Source of the DNA: Sphingomonas cavernae
GTDB lineage: Bacteria > Pseudomonadota > Alphaproteobacteria > Sphingomonadales > Sphingomonadaceae
Assembly: GCF_003590775.1 (NCBI RefSeq)
Contig: NZ_QYUM01000002.1
Location: 744,001 to 808,000 of the forward strand
Length of the DNA stretch: 64,000 nt
Direction: 5' to 3'
This document shows positions 1-9,700 of this stretch, in pieces. Under the pieces are notes generated by a model. That model was not told the origin of the DNA. It was given only the letters and a program-made list of their open reading frames with translations, and made no database searches. How positions within the stretch are numbered: position 1 is the first letter of the stretch; every line of letters starts with the position of its first letter. The position numbers and the translations under genes are program-made.

Positions 1-1504
1 TATCGGCAAGCGAGTCCTTGCCCGAGCCCGGATACTGGAACGCGACATGTTCAAGCGTGATAGCGCCGGTGCGGATCTCGGGAACGATGCTGCGGCTGCC
101 CTGCGTCCGTTCGTCCTCGAACTCCATCATCTTCTGCAACCCGTCCATCGTCACCATCGCCTGGCGCGCGCGCGTCATGAGAAAGGCGAGTTGCCCGATC
201 GGCGCCATGGCGCGCCCGGCGAGCATGACGATCGCTATGATCGCGCCCATCGAGATCGTTCCCGCGTTGAACAGGTAGAAGCCGCCAATGACGAGCGCGA
301 TGCTCGTCGTCTGCTGGCACACCGAGGCCAGATTGACCGCGGATGAGGTGAGCTTCCTCAGATGCTCCTGCGTCGTCGCGCTCATCTCGGCATAGCGGCG
401 CCAGCGTCCGAGCATCCGGCCTTCGGCGCGCACGGCCTTCAGCGTCTCGAGCCCGCCAATCGATTCGACCAGCACCGATTGCTGCAGGCTTGAATCGGCC
501 TGTGCTTCGAGCGCTGCGCGCGCCATCGCCTTTTGCAGCGCAATACCCGCAAACGCCATCACGCCAATCGCCACCAACGGAACGAGCGCGAGCCAGCCCG
601 CCAGCACCGCCATCAGGATCACGAAGACGAAGAGGAAGAGCACGTCGACCGCGAGCACGACGGTGGTCGAGGCGAAGAAATCGCGCACCATCTCATATTC
701 GGAAACGCGTCGTGCGAACGCGCCGGTGCTGCCGTCTCTGGCAGCGAGCGGAATATTCATCACCTTTTCGAACAGCTTTTGCGAAAGCCGTGCGTCGAGA
801 TCGCGCCCCGTCTCGTCGATCAGCCGCGCGCGTGCCAGCCGCAGCGTGAACTCCATCGCAAAGGCGATCAGCACGCCGACTGCGAGCACCCACAGGCTGG
901 CGGTCGACTTGTTGGGGATGATCCGGTCATAGACGTTCATCGTGAACAGCGGCAGCGCGAAACCGAGCAGGTTGATGATGAGCGCCGCGAGCGCGACATA
1001 GGTAAAGGCGCCGCGCACCTTCCACACCTCGCTCCAGAACCAGTGCGTGCGCCTGGCCTTGTCCCAGGGCCGTTCGGCCTCGCGGTCCTGCGTCGGATCG
1101 GGTTCGATCACGACCGCCGCGCCTTCGTACAGCTCGCCAAGCGATGCGCGCGGCACCCAGAGGGGCTCCTCGCGCCCCGGCATCAGGACCTGCGCGTCGT
1201 CGTCGGCGAGTTCCAGCAACACGACCGCGCGGTCGTCGGAGAGCTTGAGGATCGCGGGAACGTCGTGCTTCTTCCAGCGCTTGAGATCGCGGCGAGTGCT
1301 TTCGCCGCGCAGACCGATCTGGTCGAGCGCTGGTTCGATCTGATGGAAGGGCAGGCGCCCATTCTCGTCGAGCGCCAGCCCGGCACGCACCGTCACCGGG
1401 GATGACGGCCGATCGTAGCGGCGGGCCACCATCGCGATGCACGCCAGAACGTCGTCATCGCCCGCGACGCGCGCGGGATCCCGGTGCCACTCAACCAAAG
1501 TCAC
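1..1504 (-). CDS. Type I secretion ABC transporter, LapB/LssB type (3' end outside window)
   Basis: Inner-membrane ATP-driven exporter for the adjacent RTX adhesin. The visible 501 residues hold an N-terminal C39-peptidase-like domain (about residues 10-120). It lacks the usual catalytic Cys context, so it probably docks substrate instead of cleaving a leader. After that come transmembrane segments beginning near residue 160 (YVALAALIINLLGFALPLF). The start of the nucleotide-binding domain is reached at the window edge (ITLEHVAFQYPG). I chose a GTG start at 1504 because GGGGAG lies about eight bases upstream; an in-frame GTG five codons earlier is possible. It is the last visible gene of the operon, 55 bp after the TolC-like gene. 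A HlyD/LapC-type adaptor would be expected just beyond base 1, but this is inference. Confidence 0.9.
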   Translation of the reverse strand, partial: MTLVEWHRDPARVAGDDDVLACIAMVARRYDRPSSPVTVRAGLALDENGRLPFHQIEPALDQIGLRGESTRRDLKRWKKHDVPAILKLSDDRAVVLLELADDDAQVLMPGREEPLWVPRASLGELYEGAAVVIEPDPTQDREAERPWDKARRTHWFWSEVWKVRGAFTYVALAALIINLLGFALPLFTMNVYDRIIPNKSTASLWVLAVGVLIAFAMEFTLRLARARLIDETGRDLDARLSQKLFEKVMNIPLAARDGSTGAFARRVSEYEMVRDFFASTTVVLAVDVLFLFVFVILMAVLAGWLALVPLVAIGVMAFAGIALQKAMARAALEAQADSSLQQSVLVESIGGLETLKAVRAEGRMLGRWRRYAEMSATTQEHLRKLTSSAVNLASVCQQTTSIALVIGGFYLFNAGTISMGAIIAIVMLAGRAMAPIGQLAFLMTRARQAMVTMDGLQKMMEFEDERTQGSRSIVPEIRTGAITLEHVAFQYPGSGKDSLAD

Positions 1505-1559
1505 TTCGTTACTCCCCACGACAGCGCGGGGCGCCCCACGCGCCCCGCCTGTCCTTCGC

Positions 1560-2960
1560 TTACTTCGGATAACGCCGGTACATCGTCTCGGCAGGATCGG
1601 TCGGACCAACCTTGAATCGATCGCGCGCGTATGTCTTTGCGGAACCGGGAGGCGCAATGCCCATCGAGGTCAACAGTGCATTCGTCGCTGCCAATACCTG
1701 ATATTCGGAAAAGATCTGCGCGAAACGCGCGGTCTCGGTGCGGACCTGGACATTGTAGCGCGTGTTCTGCGAATCGAGCACGTCGAGCAGCGAGCGCCGG
1801 CCGACATTGAACTGCTCGCGGTAAGAGAGCAGCAGATCGTCGGTGACGCGGCTCTGCTGCTCCAGTTCGGTGACGAGCGTGCCCTGCTGCTCCCAGCGGT
1901 TCCATGCGCGACGGACGTCTTCCTCCGCCTCGCGCTGAAGCTGGTGCATACGGAAGCGCGCCTCGCTCGAACGGCGCACCATTTCCTGCACCTTGTTGCG
2001 ATTGATGTTGCCGTCGAACGCGTTCCAGCGCAGCACGACGCGTGCCTGCAGATCCTCGGTGCGCCCGCGGAAACCGTCGACATCGTCGCCGACGCGACCC
2101 GTGCCTTCAACCGAGAGCACCGGGTACATTTCAGCCCTGGCCTTGTCGACCATCGCGTGCGCGGCGTCGATATCGGCCATCGCTTCACGCACCCGCGGGT
2201 TCTTGTCGCGCGCGCCCTCCACCGCTTCGGCGAGCGAAGGCGGCAGGCTTGCCCTGAGCGAAGGCGGCATGGAGACCTGCTCGATCGACAGCCCCGTCAG
2301 CGTCCGAAACGCGATAGCGGCGTTGACCAGTTCTTCCTGCGCTTCGGTGCGACGCACACGCGCGGACTGCAGCCGTTCCTCGGCCTGTTGCTGATCGGCG
2401 ATGCTGATCGAGCCCTTCGCGACGCCTTCGCGCAGATCGTTCGTCAGCCCCTGGTGGAAAGCGACATTGTCTTCCGACGCAGCGACAATCCGCTGCTGGA
2501 GGAGATAATCGAGATATTGCCGCGACACGTTGAGCGCGACGAACTCCGAACGCTCCTCGACGCGCAGCGCGGCGCCGTCGGTGCGCGATGCCTGGCGCTT
2601 GAGCTCGGACGAGCGCACGCCCGAATCATAGATCACCTGCTCGGCGACAAGGCTCGATTCGAGTGGATAGAGCGTCTGATCGGCGATGCCGAGCGAGCGC
2701 CGCGTGTTGTTCTCAAGCCGGCGCACGCCAGCCGATGCCTCGGTCGTCACGCGCGGCATGAACAGGCCCTGCGCCTGCTTGCGCTCGAACTCGATGGCTT
2801 CCTTGTTCATCGCGGCCTGGTTGATTTCAGGATGCGATTCAAGCGCTGCCTCGATTGCCGATTTGAGATCGACGGTCTGCGCCTGTGCCAGCCCCGCGAC
2901 GCTCAGCATGAGCGCGCCGGGGACGCCAATCATCCATTTGATCCTGTTGCTATTCTTCAT
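1560..2960 (-). CDS. TolC-family outer-membrane channel of the type I secretion system
   Basis: 466-residue outer-membrane efflux protein that should form the exit duct for the adhesin. It has a signal peptide (charged start, hydrophobic core, AQA cleavage region near residue 27), then the two repeated helical-hairpin halves typical of TolC. Family landmarks are visible: SHPEINQA near the mature start, and the late GRRSLLDVLDSQNTRYNVQVR stretch that is highly conserved in type I outer-membrane proteins. Length is normal. It lies 15 bp downstream of the OmpA-domain gene and upstream of the ABC transporter, all on one strand, so the genes are very probably co-transcribed. It could in principle be a drug-efflux TolC, but its neighbours argue for a dedicated LapE-like role. 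Confidence 0.92.
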   Translation of the reverse strand: MKNSNRIKWMIGVPGALMLSVAGLAQAQTVDLKSAIEAALESHPEINQAAMNKEAIEFERKQAQGLFMPRVTTEASAGVRRLENNTRRSLGIADQTLYPLESSLVAEQVIYDSGVRSSELKRQASRTDGAALRVEERSEFVALNVSRQYLDYLLQQRIVAASEDNVAFHQGLTNDLREGVAKGSISIADQQQAEERLQSARVRRTEAQEELVNAAIAFRTLTGLSIEQVSMPPSLRASLPPSLAEAVEGARDKNPRVREAMADIDAAHAMVDKARAEMYPVLSVEGTGRVGDDVDGFRGRTEDLQARVVLRWNAFDGNINRNKVQEMVRRSSEARFRMHQLQREAEEDVRRAWNRWEQQGTLVTELEQQSRVTDDLLLSYREQFNVGRRSLLDVLDSQNTRYNVQVRTETARFAQIFSEYQVLAATNALLTSMGIAPPGSAKTYARDRFKVGPTDPAETMYRRYPK

Positions 2961-2975
2961 GGCTTGTCCCCCGGA

Positions 2976-3680
2976 TTACTGTGCACTGATCTCGACGCGC
3001 CGATTCATCGGCTCGCGCACGCCGTCCGCGGTCTCGATCTTAAGTTCGGATTCGCCCTTGCCCGACACGGTCATGTCGCTGACCGCGACCCCCGCGTTCT
3101 CCAGCATGGCGGCGATGTTGTTCGCGCGGCGCGTCGAGATGCCGACATTATAGTCGTCCGAGCCCGAGCGGTCGGCATGGCCGGTCACCGCAAGGCGGGT
3201 CCAGCCGCAGCTTGCGCGGCTGGCCACCATCTGCTGCACCGTCGCCTGCGCCTCTGCGAGCGGGGCGTCGGCGTTCCAGTCGAAGAAGACCGAGACGCTG
3301 GGATCGACGCCGCAGCCGGGCGCGGGCGCTGGTGCCGCGGCGACCGGAGCAGGCGCCGAAGCCTGCGCCATGCGCGTCGAGAACCCGTCGCACTTGTTGA
3401 TGCTTGCTTCGTCCCTGGTGCCGCTCTTCAGATAGCCGAGAGCGATCCCGCATTGCACCTTGGCCTCGGCGGCCCAGACAAAGCGCGAATCCGCCGATCG
3501 TTTGATCTCGCTCGCCTGCGTCGCCTGCACCGCTGACTGGTAGCGGCTGTCGATCTGCGAACGCAGCTCGGCCCTGTCCAGATCCAGCAGCGGCGAACGC
3601 GGGCTGACCTGCGCCGACGCCTGCCCCGGCACAAGTGCCGCAGCCGCAACGATCATTGCTGCACCAAGCTGTGCCTTCAT
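2976..3680 (-). CDS. OmpA-domain periplasmic/outer-membrane protein in the adhesin operon
   Basis: 234-residue secreted protein. The ATG at 3680 is preferred over an upstream in-frame start because it follows GGGAGGGG and opens a clean signal peptide (MKAQLGAAMIVAAAALVPGQ, ASA cleavage near residue 23). The C-terminal half (about 130-234) is an OmpA/MotB peptidoglycan-binding domain, with the FDWNAD strand, GHADRSGSDDYN and the closing NRRVEI motif. The N-terminal half is helical with no recognised fold. The gene sits between the giant adhesin and the TolC gene. I infer that it anchors the secretion duct or the retained adhesin to the cell wall; this is not established by the sequence. No membrane beta-barrel is visible, so it is not a classical OmpA porin. 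Confidence 0.85.
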   Translation of the reverse strand: MKAQLGAAMIVAAAALVPGQASAQVSPRSPLLDLDRAELRSQIDSRYQSAVQATQASEIKRSADSRFVWAAEAKVQCGIALGYLKSGTRDEASINKCDGFSTRMAQASAPAPVAAAPAPAPGCGVDPSVSVFFDWNADAPLAEAQATVQQMVASRASCGWTRLAVTGHADRSGSDDYNVGISTRRANNIAAMLENAGVAVSDMTVSGKGESELKIETADGVREPMNRRVEISAQ

Positions 3681-3730
3681 CTTCCCCTCCCGCAAAACTG
3701 GCTCGTACACTGCGCTACTCCCCACCCTGG

Positions 3731-6700
3731 TCATCCGTGATTCACCGCAAGCACCGCATCGTGCGTCAGCATCGCGAAGTCGAAGCCGTGGCCCGTCGCC
3801 ATGCCGCCCGCGAACGCGGCCGCGTCGTTGCCGCCCATCGCAGCGAGCAGACCGGCGGGATCGCCGCTGTCTCCCGTCGCCGCCGCAAGCAGCGCGTCGA
3901 TATCGGGGCCATCGCCCGCCCCGCCGCCGAGCGCGTCGGCAAGCACCGAGGCGAGCGCCTCGCTTTGCGGTGCGGCCACCGCGTCAGCGACAGGCGCCAT
4001 CGCCGCGGGAATTGCGGGCATTGCCACCATATCGATGAACAACGGCGCGGCATGGTCAGCGATGTCGGCGATGGCCGCATCGCTGTCCGAAAGCAGCGGC
4101 GTCGACGCATGGTCCGTCATGCCTTCATCGGCCATCCGCGTCGCATCCCCGCCGCGACCGCCGTCATCGTCCGACCCGCGATCGAGATGCGCCAACGGCG
4201 CAGATTCCGGCTTGTGTGCGTCGAGTGCCAGCGGCTGCATGGCCTCGCCGTCCGGCGCCGACTTGACGGAAACATCCGCCTGCGACTGAGTGGCATCCGC
4301 CGCGGGCGTCGCCATGTCGCCACCGGTCTTCGCATCAGTCTTGCCACTTTCGGGCGTCAGCAGCGGCGCGGCCACCAGGCTGGCTGCGACAAGCGCGCTG
4401 GCAAGTCCTGTCAAGCCGATGGCCACGGCCTGACGCCCCGCCTCGTCGGGGCGCGCTGCGCCACCCGTAGCAAAGCTGACATCGCCCGCGACGCCGGTGC
4501 TGCCATCGGTGCGCGTGAAGACCGTTTCGCCATGGACGACGACATCGTCATTGGCGGCGCTGTAGGCCTTTCCGTCCGAGGTCAGTTTGAGGCTCGCGAT
4601 GCCCATGTCGCCGAGCGAACGGAACTCGCCCGCCTCGCTGACACCGTTGCCGTTCGCGTCCTGCCACACGCCGAACTTCGAGAAGCCGATATCGCTGGCA
4701 TCGAGGATGCCATCGCCATTGCTGTCGAAGTTTGCCGCCAGCCCCTGCAGGTCGGTCAGCCCGTTGCCACCGAAGACGATTTCGGCGCCATTGTTGACGA
4801 CACCGTCGCCATTGCGATCGAGCGCAAGGATGCCGTCGTCGCTGCCAGCCCAAGCTGTCGCCTCACGCACTCCGTCGACATCATAATCGAACGTCACGCC
4901 CGCCGAGCGATCGACGAGTTCGACGCCGTCACCATCCAGGTCGAGCACGACCGGCGTGACCGTCGAACCGATCAGCGAGGACAGGTTCGAGATGGATGTA
5001 TCCTCTAGCTTGACGAGGATGTCATTGCCCGCATTCGGCGCATCGCCCACCTGCTGATAGACATAGGTATCGCCATCCGACACAAACGCCACCGTCGCGC
5101 CTGGTGCACCAAGATCGTTAAGTTGCAGATATTGAACCACTGCAGCAACACGCGCATCTGAATTGACGTCAATCGGCGTGCCCGACGAATAGCTGTCGGT
5201 GGTCGCGAAGCTAATCATGCCGTTGCTGATGGCGTGCGACTTTACCGTGCTGCCGCTGCTGCTCGATACGCGCAGCGCGCTGTCGTTTCCGTTCGTCCCA
5301 TTCGTATCCACGGCCACGAACGGCGTGCCTGCAAGATCAAGAATATCCTGCGACACATTGAAATCGCTTATCTTGTCGAAGCCGGAAATCGTTCCATTGC
5401 GGCCGGATCCACCAACAGTGGCTACGCTGTCGCTAGCCGAAAACACAAAGCGATCCGCGCCAGAACCACCGGTCAGAGTGTCTTCACCCTTTCCTCCGAC
5501 AAGAATGTCGTGGCCGATTCCACCGTTCAGCGTGTCATTGCCGCCCTTGCCGAGGAGATAGTCCTTGCCGCCATTGCCATTGAGCGTGTCGGCCGAACCA
5601 TCGCGACCGATCAGGATTTCGCTGTAGTCTGTGCCATTGATCGTCGCGTTGCCGGCCGCGCCGCGGTCGACGCTCACATTGGTCGGCTCGGTGTTGCCAC
5701 CATTGCTGCCCGTATAGGTGAACGAACCGCCATTGGTACCGCCATCGGTGAAGGTGACGTTGCCACCAGCGCGCGTCGCATTGTCCCCGCCCGCGGTGTT
5801 GGGTGTGACGCCTGCAACCGTCGTGCCGGGATTGTCGTTGTACAGCAGCGCCGCTTCGGGAACGACGATTGCGCCGGCCCCGCTCTGGTTGGTCAGGACG
5901 CGGTCGCCCGTGGCGAAATTGTCGCCGCCGTCGACCTTGCTGATGTTGATCACCAGATTGGCGGTATCGGTGTCGCCGTCGCCGTCGGTGATCGTGTAGC
6001 TGAACGTCTCCTGCGCACCGGCGGGCACGGAGGCGCCATCGGTCGTCAGCGTGTAGGTGTAGCTGCCGTTCTTGTTGATGACGAGCTTGCCGTAGCGCCC
6101 AAGGACTTCATAATTGCTCGCGCCGTTGGCCGTATTGTCGCTCGAATTATAGCCGGTCACCGCCGTCAGCAGCCCGCCATCGGCACCGCGAACGTCGTTC
6201 TGCAACACGTCACCGGTCTTGGTGACGTTGGTCGAGTCAGACGACACGAAACGCACGGCCAACTGATAGCTGTTGGTCTGCCCTTCATAGGTCCGCACGG
6301 TCGAGACGATATTGTTGTTCTCGTCGACGAAGCCGCGAATATCGAGCGTATAATTCTGTCCTGCGATGTTCACCGTTGCCGTGCTGGTGGCGATGCTGAT
6401 GATGTCGCGGCTCGCGTTCGGATCGCTGGTGTTCGACGTCTCGGTGTGGGTGAAGTTGACGAGGATCGGTCCGACCTCGACTTCCTCACCGTTGATCGTT
6501 GCCATGAACGTCACCGAGAGCGTGGTGCTCTCCAGCGTGCCGCCGTTGACCGGCTGGTTGAAGTGCGTGAACGTTCCCAGATAGAATGTCTGGTTGGTAA
6601 GCACCGGGGTGCTGGACAGCGCCGGGTTGTCGACGAAGCCGTAGCCCGACGATCCGTTGCTGCCGGTGCCCCAACGGATCTCATCGGTCTGACCGTCGCC

Positions 6701-9700
6701 GTCACGATCATAATTTGTCGTATTGTCCGACGTCATATCGACGTTGGTCCATTTGGCCACGATCGAGCCGACGCCCAGATCATCGACCACGACCTGAAGG
6801 TTGGCCGTGTCGTTGCTGGCATCGGGCTTGTCGTCGACGATGTCGATCTTGATCGTGCCGGTGACGGTATTCCCGCTGGCATCGCTCGCGGTGTAGGTGA
6901 AGCTCTCGCGCGCCGCCTCGGTGTTGTTGCCGTTATTGGCATCGGGCGTCGTGTCGTAAGGTTTGGTCAGCGTATAGGTATAGCTGCCGTTGGCGTTGAG
7001 CTTGAACAGGCCGTAATTGCCCGTGATCGTCTGCGGCGTGTAGCCGACAGCGCCGGTAGCCGCGAGCTGCCCCGTTACCGTCTCGGTCGCGAGACCCGGA
7101 TTGCTGCCCGTGACCGTGCCCGCGCCCAGATCGCTGCCCGTGGCGCTCGTGTCGAGCGCTGCTTCGTAGACAGTCTTGGTCTGGTTGTCCGCGGTCAGCG
7201 TCACGTTGTTGACGTTGATCCTCAGCATCGCGGTGGTCGTGTCGCCGTCGCCGTCACGGATCGTGTAGGTGAAGCTGTCGACCGCGTTGCTGGTGACCGC
7301 GTTCGCATTGGCCTTGTAGCTGTAGCTGCCGTCCTTGTTCAGCGTCAGCACGCCATATTGCCCGGACAATTGATAATTGCCCGACCCGTCCACGGTCGTA
7401 TCGCTGTTCGCGGGAACGTTGATGCTGGCGACCCCGGCCACTGCGCCGCTCGCGTGATAGCCGTCGGCACCCGGCGCATCCGCGTTCGCGGCACCGCCCA
7501 CCGTGCCAATGCCGGTCAGGACATTGCCAGTCTCGGTAGCGCCCTCGTTGACCCTATCGGTGTCATCGCGCGCCACCGGCACGTCGTCGGAGACGGTGAC
7601 GGTGGCGGTGCCCACAGCGGTGTCGCCATCGGTATCGGTGGCGACCACGCCGACGCTGCCCAGATTGACGAGGTCGTCGAGGTTGATGCCGGGATGGCTG
7701 TCGTAATTGTCGTTCAGCGTCGCCTTGACCTGCGCGCTGTCGCCGGCGCGCACCAGATCGAGCGTGACGATCGTCGTCGCGCCGTCCTTGCCCACGATCT
7801 GCGTGTCCGAGACGCGCGTCCAGGTCAGACCCCCGCCCAGCCCCGCAACGCTCGCGCCAAAGGCGATGCTCGCAATCGCATCCGATCCCGGCGTGAAGAC
7901 GATGCTGTCGGTGTCGCTGTCGGGACCCGCCGGCGTCGAGCCGTCGGCAAGATTCTGGTCGTCGAGCGTCAGCGTGATCGGTGCACCCGCCGCCGGACCC
8001 GCACCATCGGTGACGGTGAAGCTGACCGTGCCGGTGTCGGTGTCGTTGTCGCCATCGGTGACGGTGAACACCGCCGAGGCCGCGCCCGCCCCGTTGACCG
8101 AGGCATCCGCGGTGAAGCTGTAGCTGCCGTCGGCCTTCACCCTGATCGCGCCATGCCCGATGTCGACCGCCTGCGAATAGCCGTCGACGCCGAACACCAG
8201 CGCGGCGCCGTTGACGTGCGTGACGCGCGCGCCATCCGCACCGCCCACGAAGTCGAGCGTGCCCGTGACCGTGGCGCCTTCGACGACAGTCCGACCCGGC
8301 TCGTCCGTAGCCACCGGCACGTCGTCGATGATGCGGACATCGAGGCTGGCGTTGGCCGTCGAGCCGTCGGCGTCGGTGACGATGACGGGGAAGCTGGCCA
8401 GCACGCTGTCCTCGCCGGGGGCGCCGTGCGTCAGCGTGTTGTCGGTCAGCGTGTATCGGTAGGTGAAGCTGCCGCCAATGATGGAGCCGTCGGGCGCGGT
8501 CACGGGGGTGAAGCCCGTGATCTTGAGCGTGCCCAATGCGGTTGTGATCGTCTGCGCGGTGAAGCTGCCGTCGCTTATGACGGCGACGCCGCCGACCGTG
8601 ACCGTCCCGAGTCCGTCGGCCGCGTTGAAGCTGAAGCTGCCCGTCTGGATCAGCGCGGGCGCATCGGGCGAGGAGCCGTCCAGGAGATCGTCCTCGTTGA
8701 CGATCAGCTCGCCGCCTTCGACGCCGAGCCCCGTGATCGTGACGCCATCGTTGGCGCCCGTGATCCGGATCTTGAGCGTCGTCGTGTCGGTGTCGCCGTC
8801 ACCGTCGGTGAGCGTGTAGAAGAACACATCGCTCAGCCCCTGCCCGGCCGACAGGGCCTGAACAAGCGGGTTGGCGTTGTCGAGCGTATAGCTGTAGCTG
8901 CCATCGGCATTGATCACGAGCGTGCCGTACTTGCCCGCGATCGCGGTGCCCGCAGCCACCGTCGTGCCGTCGAAGCGCACTGAGGTCACCACCGCACCGT
9001 CGGCACCGGGCCGGTCGGGATCGCCGTCGGTGGTGTTGGCGTCGGTCCCGCCGACACCCGTCATCACATTGCCGTCGGCGACAACCGGCCCGTCTTCGGT
9101 GACGTCGTCGGTCTGGTCGCTCGCGATCGGCAAATCGTCGGAGACCGACACGCTGACCGTGCCCGTCGCAGTGTCGCCATCGATGTCGGTCGCAACGACA
9201 TTCACCGAGCCAAGCGCTACCAGATCGTCGATATCGATCCCGGGATGGCTGTCGTAATTGTCGCTCAGCGTTGCCTTGATCTGGGCGTTATCGCCAATGC
9301 GCGTCAGGTCGAGCGTGACGATCGTCGTCGCGCCGTCCTTGCCCACGATCTGCGTGTCCGAGACGCGCGTCCAGACCAGCCCCCCGCCAAGCCCCGAAAG
9401 ATCGGTGCCGAAGACCATCGAGACGATGGCATCGGATCCCGCGGTGAAGGTGATGATACCCGTGTGGGGCGTCGCAGGGACCGACCCGTCTGGCATATTG
9501 CCGCCGGGCAGGAACTGGTCGTCGACGAAGAGGTTGAGCGGCGCACCCGCCGCCGGGCCCGCACCATCGGTGATCGTGATCGGCTGGTTGGCGGTCGACG
9601 TGTCGTTATCGCCATCGGTGATCACATAGCTGAACGAGGCGTCGACCCCGCTCGCATTGTTCAGATTGGCGCTCGGATCGAAGGTCCACGCGCCATTGGC

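Noticed and set aside
533-1405. 290-codon plus-strand frame at the window start
   Set aside because: The minus-strand reading gives a type I ABC transporter with membrane helices; this frame is its shadow.
1437-3536. 699-codon plus-strand frame opposite the TolC and OmpA-domain genes
   Set aside because: The minus-strand genes have signal peptides and family motifs; this frame has none.
5234-8983. 1249-codon plus-strand frame opposite the adhesin
   Set aside because: Arg/Ala/Asp-rich, no domains, and exactly mirrors the repeat pattern of the minus-strand adhesin; a by-product of high G+C and repeats.
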